Positions 26,882 to 34,559 of a stretch of DNA of 64,000 nucleotides are shown here, one piece after another; position 1 is the stretch's first letter; every line of letters starts with the position of its first letter. The notes under the pieces are model-generated. The model made no database searches. It was not told where the DNA came from and worked only from the letters and a program-made list of their open reading frames with translations. The translations under genes and the position numbers were made by a program. This DNA comes from JAIBAC01 sp046331095 (lineage in GTDB: Bacteria > Actinomycetota > Acidimicrobiia > UBA2766): positions 1 through 64,000 of the forward strand of contig JAXLRM010000006.1 of the NCBI GenBank assembly GCA_046331095.1, given 5' to 3'.

Positions 26882-27745
26882 GTGACCGAAGTCGAACGCC
26901 GTCGCCCCGGACGCGTCAACCCCTACTTCGAACAGCTCGCCGGCGAGGCGGGCTCGCTCATGCCCGACCTGCCCGCCGTGGCGATGCCCGGGCGGCTCCA
27001 AGACGTCGACCACTGGGGTCGCAGCGCACGCTGGCGCGAGCTCAGCCGCGTCGCCTACGAGCCCATGTACCGCTACTACTTCCGCGTCGACGCCGAAGGC
27101 CTCGAGAACATCCCCACCGAAGGCGGCGCCCTCCTCGTCGCCAACCACTCCGGCGTGCTGCCCCCCGACGCCGCCGCGATCATGCACGCGATCGAGACCG
27201 AGATGGGCCGCCCCGTCTACGGCCTCGCCGAACACCTCTTCAAGACGATCCCCTACGTGTCGGTCGCGTGGGCCCGCGTCGGCGGCGTCTCCGCGCACCC
27301 CGAGAACGCGCACCGCCTCCTCCACGACGAAGCGCAACTCGCGCTCGTGTTCCCCGAAGGCGCCAAGGGACCCGCCAAGACGTTCCGCGAGCGCTACCAG
27401 CTCCGCCGCTTCGGCCGCGGCGGCTTCGTCGAGGTCGCCATGCGCGCCGGCGTACCCGTCGTGCCGATCGCGTTCGTCGGCGCCGAAGAAGCGATGCCGA
27501 ACTTCGCGAACGTCCCCGGCCTCGCCAAGCTCATCGGGCTGCCGTTCGCGCCGATCCCCGTGCCGTTCTACCTACCCGCCAAGATGCACTTCAAGGTCCT
27601 GCCGCCCGTGAACTTCCCCGACAAGGCCAACCTGCCCCGCTACTCCAAAGGCCGCGTCATGGAGTACGCCGACACGATCCGCGACATGATCCAACAGGAG
27701 ATCTACGCGATGCTGCGCGACCGAAGGTCGGTGTGGTTCGGATGA
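26882..27745 (+). CDS. Lysophospholipid/1-acylglycerol-phosphate acyltransferase
   Basis: A 287-aa PlsC-type acyltransferase of the actinobacterial Rv0502-like group. The motif I region reads VANHSGVLPPDAAA, and the acceptor-binding motif reads VFPEGAKGPAKT. A conserved GRGGFVEVAMRAGVPVVPIAF follows. GTG start at 26882. It is fused operonically by an ATGA overlap to a nucleotide-sugar epimerase-like gene, an arrangement I recall from mycobacteria (Rv0501/Rv0502). Its substrate is unknown. Confidence 0.88.
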   Translation: MTEVERRRPGRVNPYFEQLAGEAGSLMPDLPAVAMPGRLQDVDHWGRSARWRELSRVAYEPMYRYYFRVDAEGLENIPTEGGALLVANHSGVLPPDAAAIMHAIETEMGRPVYGLAEHLFKTIPYVSVAWARVGGVSAHPENAHRLLHDEAQLALVFPEGAKGPAKTFRERYQLRRFGRGGFVEVAMRAGVPVVPIAFVGAEEAMPNFANVPGLAKLIGLPFAPIPVPFYLPAKMHFKVLPPVNFPDKANLPRYSKGRVMEYADTIRDMIQQEIYAMLRDRRSVWFG

Positions 27746-28776
27746 CCAGGGTCCTCATCACCGGACTGTCCCGCTACTGGGGCGGGCGCCTCGCCCAGAT
27801 CCTCGAGAACGCACCCAGCGTCGAGCTCATCGTCGGCGTCGACACCCGCGAACCCACCGTCGAGCTCGAACGCACCGAATTCGTGCGCATCCGCGAGGAC
27901 TACGCCCCGCTGCGACGCATCGTCGAAGCCGCCGAGATCGACACGATCCTGCACACCCACCTCATCGTCGACTCGACCGCGACCAGCGGCGGGCGCCTCC
28001 ACGAACAAAACGTCATCGGCACGATGAACCTCCTCGCCGCCGCCGGCGCCACCGACTCGCCCGTGCGCAAGGTCATCGTCAAGTCCTCCACGCTCGTCTA
28101 CGGCTCCGGGCGCGGCGACCCCCAGATCTTCCGCGAGCAGTCCAGCCGCTCCAACACCGCCCGCACCGGCATCGAACGCTCCCTCATCGAGGTCGAGGAC
28201 TACGTCCGCGACTTCGCCGAGGACAACCCCCACGTCGTCGTCACACTGATGCGCTGCGCGAACGTGATCGGCACCGACATCGAGACACCGCTCATGGACG
28301 CGATCATGCTGCCCGCGGTCCCCTACCTGAGCGGCTTCGACCCCCTCGTTCAGGTCGTCCACGTCGACGACTGCGCGTCGGCGCTCGCGTTCGGGGTCGA
28401 ACACGACCTGCCCGGCATCTACAACGTCGCCGCCGAAGGCATGGTCCCCTGGTCCGAGGTGCGCGCGATCTGCGCCAAACCCGGGCTGCCGCTGCCGCCG
28501 TTCGGGTCGGGCGCCGCCGCCGCCGTCCTGCGCGCCGCCCGCGTCGTCGACCTGCCGCCCGAGTTGATGGCCATGCTGCGCTTCGGCCGCGGCGTCGACA
28601 ACAAAGCCCTCCAACACGCCGGCTTCCGCTACCGCTACACCACCGTGCAAGCCCTGCGCGACCTCCTCGCCTCGATGCGGCTCAAAGCCGTCGTCGGCGA
28701 CTCCGAACCCGCCGCCTTCTACCAGGACGACCTCGAGAACTTCCTGCACCGCCACGCACTCGACCGCTCCACCTGA
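27742..28776 (+). CDS. NAD-dependent epimerase/dehydratase (extended SDR)
   Basis: A 344-aa extended short-chain dehydrogenase. The N-terminal Rossmann motif is variant, VLITGLSRYWGGRLAQIL rather than GxxGxxG. SSTLVYGSG is in the catalytic serine position, and the usual YxxxK appears altered (SNTARTGIERSLIEVEDYV), so activity as a classical epimerase is uncertain. Its start overlaps the acyltransferase stop (ATGA). It likely acts with that enzyme on a lipid-linked substrate. Confidence 0.8.
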   Translation: MTRVLITGLSRYWGGRLAQILENAPSVELIVGVDTREPTVELERTEFVRIREDYAPLRRIVEAAEIDTILHTHLIVDSTATSGGRLHEQNVIGTMNLLAAAGATDSPVRKVIVKSSTLVYGSGRGDPQIFREQSSRSNTARTGIERSLIEVEDYVRDFAEDNPHVVVTLMRCANVIGTDIETPLMDAIMLPAVPYLSGFDPLVQVVHVDDCASALAFGVEHDLPGIYNVAAEGMVPWSEVRAICAKPGLPLPPFGSGAAAAVLRAARVVDLPPELMAMLRFGRGVDNKALQHAGFRYRYTTVQALRDLLASMRLKAVVGDSEPAAFYQDDLENFLHRHALDRST

Positions 28777-28882
28777 CGGCGGGTCGTCGTCCTGGGGTCT
28801 GCGCCCGGCGGGGTCCAGAAGGAGACCCGGGCGCTGGTAGCGTCAACCGAGGAATCGTGGCCCGAGGGGAGGCTTGAGTCCC

Positions 28883-30139
28883 ATGGTCGACGGATACGTC
28901 CATCCCGACTTCGAGGCGGTCGCCGACGTCTTCGCCGACCAGGTCGGGCGCACCAGCGGCGGCGCGTCGGTGTGCGTGTACCACCGCGGCGAGGTCGTCG
29001 TCGACCTCTGGGGCGGGGTGCGCGACAGCGACGGGACCCCCTGGGACGCAGACACGCTCGCGATGTGCTTCAGCACCACCAAGGGCGTCGCGTCGACGGC
29101 GGTGCACATCTGCGCCGAGCGCGGCCTGATCGACTACGACACGCCGGTGTGCGAGTACTGGCCCGAGTTCGCCCAGAACGGCAAGGGCGGCATCCTCGTG
29201 CGCCACATCCTGGCGCACTCCGCCGGGCTGCACGGGCTGCGCCGCATCGTCGACGACGCGTCCGACATGCTCGACTGGGACACGATGGTCGCCGCGCTCG
29301 CGGCCGCCGAACCCGCGTACGCGCCCGGCACCCACGCCGGGTACCACGCCCTCACCTACGGGTGGCTCGCCGGCGAGCTCGTGCGTCGAGTCAGCGGCAA
29401 GCCCCTCGACCGCTTCGTCGAGGAGGACCTGTGCCGGCCGCTCGGCATCGACGGCATCTACCTCGGCTGCCCACCCGAGCAACGCCACCGCATCGCGCAA
29501 CTACGACCCGTCGGGCTGCCGACCGCGGCGGAGCCCGCGATGGGACGGATCGGCAAGAAGATCGGCAAGCCCTTCGGGCAGTTCCTCTCCCTCGTGCACT
29601 CCCCCGTCAACACACGCCGCATCATCAACGCCTTCGCCCCCCGCGGCGTCGAGGACGTCCTGTGGGGCTCGGAGGTCCTCGACGCGGTCATCCCCGCCGC
29701 GAACGGGTTCCTGTCCGCCCGCGGCCTCGCACGCATGTACGCGATGATCGCCGGCGGCGGCGAGATCGACGGGGTGCGCCTCCTCTCACCCGAACGGGTC
29801 CGCACGATCGCCACCACACAGAACCGCAAACCCGACCGACTCCTCGTCGTCCCGATGTGCTGGCGCCTCGGCTACCACATCGTCGTCACGAGCAAGGGCG
29901 TCGACCACGAGGCCCTCGGCCACTTCGGCTTCGGCGGCTCCGGCGGCTGGGCCGACCCCAAACGCGACATCGCGATCGCCATGGTCTGCAACCGCGGGAC
30001 GGGCAGCCCCCTCGGGGACCTGCGCCTCGTCCGCCTCGGCGGCGCCGCCATCGACGGCGCCCGTGCCGCACGCTCGGGGGCCGGTCCCGGTCCCGGTCCC
30101 GAGGACCAGGCAACCCCCCGCCGCGCCGCCGCCATGTGA
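28883..30139 (+). CDS. Serine beta-lactamase-family esterase/peptidase
   Basis: A 418-aa class C beta-lactamase-fold (EstB/LACTB-like) enzyme. The nucleophile SxxK motif is in MCFSTTKGVAST. YHALTYGWLAGELVRR fills the Tyr motif, and HFGFGGSGGWADP the HxG position. Most family members outside true AmpC are esterases or D-amino peptidases, and there is no signal peptide here, so resistance is unlikely. The ATG at 28883 with GGGAGG about 11 nt upstream is preferred to a TTG at 28874. A Gly/Pro-rich low-complexity tail ends the protein. Confidence 0.88.
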   Translation: MVDGYVHPDFEAVADVFADQVGRTSGGASVCVYHRGEVVVDLWGGVRDSDGTPWDADTLAMCFSTTKGVASTAVHICAERGLIDYDTPVCEYWPEFAQNGKGGILVRHILAHSAGLHGLRRIVDDASDMLDWDTMVAALAAAEPAYAPGTHAGYHALTYGWLAGELVRRVSGKPLDRFVEEDLCRPLGIDGIYLGCPPEQRHRIAQLRPVGLPTAAEPAMGRIGKKIGKPFGQFLSLVHSPVNTRRIINAFAPRGVEDVLWGSEVLDAVIPAANGFLSARGLARMYAMIAGGGEIDGVRLLSPERVRTIATTQNRKPDRLLVVPMCWRLGYHIVVTSKGVDHEALGHFGFGGSGGWADPKRDIAIAMVCNRGTGSPLGDLRLVRLGGAAIDGARAARSGAGPGPGPEDQATPRRAAAM

Positions 30140-30184
30140 GGTCCCCGACCGGCTGCTGCGCGCCCACCCGACGAAATCCCGACC

Positions 30185-30224
30185 TGGGCGCGCCCACCCC
30201 ATCCGGATGGGCTGGGCGCGCCCA
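30185..30224. repeat. Palindromic repeat family 2, copy at the bla/pafA junction
   Basis: Two exact copies of TGGGCGCGCCCA (itself palindromic) flank a central CCCATCCGGATGGG palindrome. The element is followed by GAACGGG, as in the other copies. It lies between the convergent stops of the beta-lactamase gene (30139) and pafA (30261), a position suited to a bidirectional terminator. Confidence 0.85.
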
Positions 30225-30260
30225 GAACGGGTCTGGGCCGGGCCGGCGCGCCCACGGCCG

Positions 30261-31616
30261 TCAGAGGGAGGCGATGAGGCGCTCGACGCGCTCGTCGTGG
30301 GACTTGAACGGGTCCTTGCAGAGCACGGTGCGCTGAGCCTGGTCGTTGAGCTTGAGGTGGACCCAGTCGACGGTGAAGTCGCGGCGACGCTCCTTCGCCC
30401 GTTTGATGAACTCGCCGCGCAGGCGCGCCCGCGTGGTCTGGGGCGGCGACAGGACCGCGTCCTCGATGTCGGCGTCGTGGACGATGCGGTCGACCTTGTC
30501 GCGGCGCTCGAGCAGGTAGTAGAGGCCACGCTTGCGGTTCACGTCGTGATAGGACAGATCCATCATCGCGACCTTGGGATGCAAGAGGCTGATGCCCTCG
30601 CGCTCGCGCATCGCCTCGATGATGCGGTGCTTGGCGACCCAGTCGCACTCGCGGTGGAGCTGCAACGGATCCTTGTCGAGCCACAGCATCACGTGCTGCC
30701 ACATGTCGAGCGCCTGCTTCTCCAACGGCGAGAGGCCGTTGTGCTCGGCGTAACGCACCGCCCGCTCGAGGTACTCGGTCTGGATGTCGAGCGCCGACGC
30801 CTCACGGCCGTTCGCGAGACGCACCTTGCGCCGACACGTGATGTCGTGGCTGATCTCGCGGATCGCACGGATCGGGTTCTCGAGGGTGAGGTCGCGCATG
30901 ACCGTCTCCTCCTCGAGCATCCGCAACAGGATCGACGTCGCGCCCACCTTGAGGAACGTGGCGTACTCGCTCATGTTCGAGTCGCCCACGATCACGTGCA
31001 GGCGCCGGAAGCGCTCGGCGTCGCTGTGAGGTTCGTCGCGGGTGTTGATGATCGGGCGGCTGCGCGTGGTCGCCGACGAGACACCCTCCCAGATGTGCTC
31101 GGCACGCTGGCTCAGGCAGTACATCGCGCCACGGGCGGTCTGGAGGACCTTGCCCGCCCCCGCCCAGATCTGGCGCGTGACGAGATAGGGGATGAGCGTG
31201 TCGGCGTACTGCTGGAACTCGCCGTGGCGGCTCATCAGGTAGTTCTCGTGGCAGCCGTAGCTGTTGCCGGCGGAGTCGGTGTTGTTCTTGAACAGGTAGA
31301 TCTCGCCGCGGATGCCTTCCTCCTGCAGGCGCGCCTCGGCCGAGGCGAGGAGGCGTTCGAGGATGCGCTCGCCGGCCTTGTCGTGGCAGACGAGGTCGTA
31401 GATCGAGTCGCACTCGGGCGTCGCGTACTCGGGGTGGCTGCCGACGTCGAGGTAGAGGCGGGCGCCGTTCTCGAGGAACACGTTGGAGGAACGTCCCCAC
31501 GAGACCACCCGGCGGAACAGGTAGCGGGCGACCTCGTCGGGGCTCAGGCGGCGCTGGCCCCGCAACGTGCAGGTCACCCCGTACTCGTTCTCGAGACCGA
31601 AGATGCGTCGCTCCAA
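30261..31616 (-). CDS. pafA: Pup-protein ligase PafA
   Basis: A 451-aa Pup ligase that joins the C-terminal Glu of Pup to substrate lysines. The glutamine synthetase-like active site is visible: RRIFGLENEYGVTC at the N-terminus (ATP/Mg Glu ligands), YLFKNNTDSAGNSYGCHENY, and NTRDEPHSDAERFRRLHVIV. TTG start at 31616, with a TATGCT -10-like element 9 nt upstream, implying a nearly leaderless mRNA. It lies about 0.9 kb downstream of prcA on the same strand, separated by the oppositely oriented EthD gene. Confidence 0.97.
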   Translation of the reverse strand: MERRIFGLENEYGVTCTLRGQRRLSPDEVARYLFRRVVSWGRSSNVFLENGARLYLDVGSHPEYATPECDSIYDLVCHDKAGERILERLLASAEARLQEEGIRGEIYLFKNNTDSAGNSYGCHENYLMSRHGEFQQYADTLIPYLVTRQIWAGAGKVLQTARGAMYCLSQRAEHIWEGVSSATTRSRPIINTRDEPHSDAERFRRLHVIVGDSNMSEYATFLKVGATSILLRMLEEETVMRDLTLENPIRAIREISHDITCRRKVRLANGREASALDIQTEYLERAVRYAEHNGLSPLEKQALDMWQHVMLWLDKDPLQLHRECDWVAKHRIIEAMREREGISLLHPKVAMMDLSYHDVNRKRGLYYLLERRDKVDRIVHDADIEDAVLSPPQTTRARLRGEFIKRAKERRRDFTVDWVHLKLNDQAQRTVLCKDPFKSHDERVERLIASL

Positions 31617-31693
31617 AGTGCGCCAAGCATACGCCCGGGTTCGGGGGACCTATCCGCGGTGTCCACGTTGTGGGGACAAGTACGATGTGGCCC

Positions 31694-32038
31694 ATGTACA
31701 AGGCGGTCATCCTCCTCAAGCGGCGTGCGGGAACCGCCCACGACGAGTTCGTGATGAACCTCAACGTCCACGTGCGGCCGCTGATCCGGTCCCTGCCGGG
31801 GGTGAGCCGCATCGTCGTGTGCGACGCCGTCGCCGGCTCCGGCGGTGAACCGGCATACGACGCGGTCGCCGAGTTCCACTTCGACTCCGTCGACGCGGTG
31901 CGGGCTCTCGTGGCCTCGCCCGAAGCGCGTGCGCTCGAGGCGAAGATGGCCGAGTTCGTCGACATGGACGCCTACGAGGCGTTCCTCACGACCGAGACCG
32001 AGATCGACGTCGACGCCGACGCCGGCTCGCCCGTCTGA
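31694..32038 (+). CDS. EthD-family dimeric alpha/beta barrel protein
   Basis: A 114-aa protein of the EthD domain family (YKAVILLKRRAGTAHDEFV, then VRPLIRSLPGVSRIVVCDAV, with the barrel strand DAVAEFHFDS). EthD-type small barrels take part in degradation or biosynthesis pathways, but no partner is nearby. The ATG at 31694 is preceded by a TACGAT -10-like hexamer 8 nt upstream, suggesting a leaderless transcript diverging from pafA. It sits inside the proteasome locus on the opposite strand. Confidence 0.8.
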   Translation: MYKAVILLKRRAGTAHDEFVMNLNVHVRPLIRSLPGVSRIVVCDAVAGSGGEPAYDAVAEFHFDSVDAVRALVASPEARALEAKMAEFVDMDAYEAFLTTETEIDVDADAGSPV

Positions 32039-32047
32039 TCCGTCCCC

Positions 32048-32091
32048 GTTCGTTCGGTTCGGTTGGGTTCGGTTGGTTTCGGTTCGGTTGG
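32048..32091. repeat. Degenerate GGTTCGGTT repeat
   Basis: A run of TTCGGTT/TTCGGTTGG variants immediately after the EthD gene stop. It is visibly T-rich compared with the surroundings on this strand. Confidence 0.7.
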
Positions 32092-32101
32092 AGAACAGGA
32101 C

Positions 32102-32176
32102 GGCCAAACTCCGGGGCTTGGAGAACCACGAGGACGATTTCGCGCACTCCAGTTCTCCAAGCTCCTCGGTTTGGCC
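32102..32176. repeat. 75-nt imperfect palindrome
   Basis: Two 25-nt arms (32102-32126 and 32152-32176) are reverse complements at about 21 of 25 positions and enclose a 25-nt loop. Outer ends are GGCCAAAC and GTTTGGCC; inner ends are CTTGGAGAAC and GTTCTCCAAG. It lies between the convergent EthD and prcA genes and could fold into a long hairpin in either transcript. Confidence 0.75.
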
Positions 32177-32230
32177 GGATCCTTATCCAAGGGGGGGCCA
32201 GGGGGGCCGCGGCGGGCCGGCCAAGGGGGC

Positions 32231-32332
32231 TTGGAGCACCCGGCGGCCACCGAAGCGAGGTTGGAGCACCCGGCGGCCATTGAAGGGGGCTTGGAGCACC
32301 TGGCGGCCACGGGTGGCCGTCTGGTGCTCCAA
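32231..32332. repeat. Three 30-nt tandem repeats ending in a hairpin
   Basis: Units begin at 32231, 32261 and 32291, each starting TTGGAGCACC and containing GGCGGCCA. The third is followed by GGTGCTCCAA at 32323-32332, the exact complement of the unit's first ten bases, so 32291-32332 folds as a strong hairpin. Confidence 0.85.
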
Positions 32333-32340
32333 CCGGGGCG

Positions 32341-32426
32341 GTTCCGATTCCGGGGCGGTTCCGGTGCCGGTTCCGGTTCCGGGGCGGTTCCGGTGCCGGT
32401 TCCGGTTCCGGTGCCGGTTCCGGTGG
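32341..32426. repeat. GGTTCC/GGTGCC hexamer tract
   Basis: About 85 nt made of alternating GGTTCC and GGTGCC hexamers with occasional GGGGC breaks. There is no coding potential; it is part of the repeat-packed 500-nt gap between the EthD gene and prcA. Confidence 0.75.
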
Positions 32427-32477
32427 GCCGACGTCGTCGGCGAGCCCGATCGGGTCGTGCGCGAGGTCCGCGCCGCC

Positions 32478-32525
32478 GTTCTGGGCGCGCCGGGCCCATC
32501 CGGATGGGGGTAGCGCGCCCAGAAC
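32478..32525. repeat. Palindromic repeat family 2, copy at the ethD/prcA junction
   Basis: Perfect 13-bp arms, GTTCTGGGCGCGC and GCGCGCCCAGAAC, enclose a central CCCATCCGGATGGG palindrome. It is followed by GGGG. It lies 18 nt before the prcA stop (32543) in the convergent gap with the EthD gene. Confidence 0.85.
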
Positions 32526-32542
32526 GGGGTTTCGGCGGGGGG

Positions 32543-33322
32543 CTAGGTGTCGTCGGGGGTTTCGGAGCCGGAGGCGGACTCGGAGCCGGAGCCGGAGTCG
32601 GAGTCGGAGTCGTCGCCGGGGGTGGACGGGTCGACGGAGTCGGTGCCGAGCATCTCGGTGAGGACCTCGAGCGTCATGCGCTCGAAGCAGCGTCCGTGGA
32701 CGGAACGGTCGAGGAGTGCGACCTCGAGGTCGGCGGCGGCGACGCTGCGCTCGACCTGATCCGCGAGCGCCTGCACGGCGGCCTCGAGCGCGTCGGCGGC
32801 ACCCATCTCCGACTCGTAGGCGCCCCCGAAACGCTCGGCGAGGTCGTCGGCCTTGCCGCCGATCGCGACGTAGCCGGTCTCGTCGGTGATCTGGCCGTCG
32901 AAGGTGACCCGGAAGATGTGGTCGCCGTCCTCGTCGGCGCCGACCTCGGCGACCAACAGCTCGACCTCCATCGGCTTCATCTCGGTCGTGAAGATGTGGC
33001 CCAGGGTCTGCGCGTACGCACCGGCGAGGCCGCGCGCGGTGACGTCCTCGCGGGAATAGGAGTACCCGGTGATGTCGGCCTTGCGGACACCCGCGACGCG
33101 CAACGACTCGAACTCGTTGTAGCGGCCCACCGCCGCGAACGCGATGCGGTCGTACATCTCGGCGATCTTGTGCAGGGAACGCATCGGGTTCTCGGCGACG
33201 AAGAGGATCCCCTCGTCGACGGTCGCGGCGAGGATCGAACGACCGCGGGCGATGCCCTTGCGGGCGTACTCGGCGCGGTCGTTGAGGACCTGTTGAGGCG
33301 AGACGTAGAACGGGACCGTCAC
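32543..33322 (-). CDS. prcA: 20S proteasome alpha subunit
   Basis: A 259-aa alpha-type subunit that forms the outer gating rings of the bacterial 20S core. The N-terminal gate region reads TVPFYVSPQQVLNDRAEYARKGIARG, followed by ILFVAENP and the alpha-family signature around KIAEMYDRIAFAAVGRYNEFE. It ends in a long Ser/Asp/Gly acidic low-complexity tail rather than an ordered end. GTG start at 33322 overlaps the prcB stop (GTGA). Confidence 0.96.
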   Translation of the reverse strand: MTVPFYVSPQQVLNDRAEYARKGIARGRSILAATVDEGILFVAENPMRSLHKIAEMYDRIAFAAVGRYNEFESLRVAGVRKADITGYSYSREDVTARGLAGAYAQTLGHIFTTEMKPMEVELLVAEVGADEDGDHIFRVTFDGQITDETGYVAIGGKADDLAERFGGAYESEMGAADALEAAVQALADQVERSVAAADLEVALLDRSVHGRCFERMTLEVLTEMLGTDSVDPSTPGDDSDSDSGSGSESASGSETPDDT

Positions 33323-34167
33323 GACCGCTCCCCCCCGTAACGCGCCCGCAGATCCTCGAGGACGTCGTCGAAGATGCGCGCGACCTCGTCCTCGGGCACG
33401 ACCCGGTAGCCGTCGGCGTCGATCACGGCGATGTTGGGGTAGATGCGCCGCAACACGTCGGGACCGCCGGTGCCGGCATCCTCGTCGGAGGCCTCGAAGA
33501 GCGCCTCGAGTGCCACCCCGACCGCCGCGTCCTCGGTCATGCCCTCGTGCCAACGCCCCTTGACGTAGCTGCGTGCGTCGCGCCCACCCGAACCGGTCGA
33601 GTGGAAGTCACGCTCCTCGTAACGCCCACCGGCGAGGTCGTACTTGAAGATCCGCCCGACGCCGCGGCCGAGGTCGAAACCGCAGAAGATCGGCACGACC
33701 GCGAGGCCGAGCTGCAACGCAGCCATCAGGTTCTGGCGGATCATCTCGGCGAGACGGTTCGCCTTGCCCTCGAGGCTGAGGCGGCGCCCCTCGATCTTCT
33801 CGTAGTGCTCGAGCTCGACCTGGAAGAGGCGCACCATCTCGACCGCGGGCCCCGCCGCCCCCGCGATCGCGACCGCCGAGTGGCTGTCGGCAGGGAAGAC
33901 CTTCTCGATGCCGCGGCTCGCGATCGTGAACCCCTCGGTGGCGCGGCGGTCGCCCGCCATCACGACGCCGCGGTCGAAGCGCATGGCCAACACCGTCGTC
34001 CCGTGCGCACCGGGAGCCGCCTCGGGCGCCTGCGCCGCAGCCAACGCCCGCACCGCGGCAGCGTCGAAGAGGCCGTGCACGAGCTCGGGGTGTTCACTGC
34101 GCAGGTGGGTGACGAACGACGACGACAGGCCCCAGCCGTTGGCGCCTCCCAGCTCGGAATGGGCCAT
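33319..34167 (-). CDS. prcB: 20S proteasome beta subunit
   Basis: A 282-aa beta subunit precursor. A 56-residue propeptide ends GAHG, and autocleavage would expose Thr57 (TTVLAMRFDRGVVMAGDRRAT), the N-terminal nucleophile. The Asp in MAGDRRAT, Lys in EKVFP and SGGRDA region complete the expected catalytic set. It lies 6 nt downstream of pup and overlaps prcA, so pup-prcB-prcA are co-translated. Confidence 0.97.
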   Translation of the reverse strand: MAHSELGGANGWGLSSSFVTHLRSEHPELVHGLFDAAAVRALAAAQAPEAAPGAHGTTVLAMRFDRGVVMAGDRRATEGFTIASRGIEKVFPADSHSAVAIAGAAGPAVEMVRLFQVELEHYEKIEGRRLSLEGKANRLAEMIRQNLMAALQLGLAVVPIFCGFDLGRGVGRIFKYDLAGGRYEERDFHSTGSGGRDARSYVKGRWHEGMTEDAAVGVALEALFEASDEDAGTGGPDVLRRIYPNIAVIDADGYRVVPEDEVARIFDDVLEDLRARYGGERS

Positions 34168-34173
34168 GGCGGA

Positions 34174-34374
34174 CTACTCGCCGCCCTTCTGGATGTAGTT
34201 GCGCACGAACTCCTCGGCGTTCTCCTCGAGGACCGAGTCGATCTCGTCGAGGAGCTCGTCGGTGTCGTCCTTGAGCTCCTCGACCCGCTCGGTGGCCGAC
34301 GCGGCGTCCTCGACCTCGACGGCGTCCTCTTCGCGCTCCCTGCGGCGTGGCTGGCGCCGTTCCTGTTCGGGCAT
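34174..34374 (-). CDS. pup: Prokaryotic ubiquitin-like protein Pup
   Basis: A 66-aa intrinsically disordered modifier. A charged N-terminus (PEQERRQPRRREREE) is followed by the Mpa-binding helix region (ATERVEELKDDTDELLDEI) and the conserved end FVRNYIQKGGE. The C-terminal residue is Glu, so it is ready for ligation by PafA without deamidation; mycobacterial Pup ends in Gln. The start is set by AGGAGGGG upstream of the ATG at 34374. Confidence 0.97.
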   Translation of the reverse strand: MPEQERRQPRRREREEDAVEVEDAASATERVEELKDDTDELLDEIDSVLEENAEEFVRNYIQKGGE

Positions 34375-34405
34375 CGCAGCCCCTCCTGGTAGTCCTGGGC
34401 TCGCC

Positions 34406-34441
34406 CCCGAGCACCTTTGCAGGTGGCGGATCCCGCTCGGG
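34406..34441 (-). promoter_or_regulatory. Structured element in the pup leader
   Basis: About 32 nt upstream of the pup ATG, complementary blocks CCCGAG and CTCGGG enclose two adjacent small hairpins: CACCT with AGGTG around a 4-nt loop, and GCGG with CCGC around a 3-nt loop. Together they could form a three-way junction. A TACGCT -10-like hexamer at 34492-34497 would put it inside a roughly 110-nt leader. Elsewhere in the 185-nt dop-pup gap I see nothing. Confidence 0.3.
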
Positions 34442-34559
34442 AGGTCCCTACACCTATCGGCTGCCGTCAGGCACGGATCACCGACGCCGACAGCGTAGCC
34501 CCAAAGACGGGCGGATCGAGCGCTTTAGCCACGCCCCCGTGGCCCACTCGGGAACGCGC

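Noticed and set aside
28883..30139. True antibiotic beta-lactamase
   Set aside because: No signal peptide; SxxK-family esterases and peptidases with this layout are more common, so resistance is not claimed.
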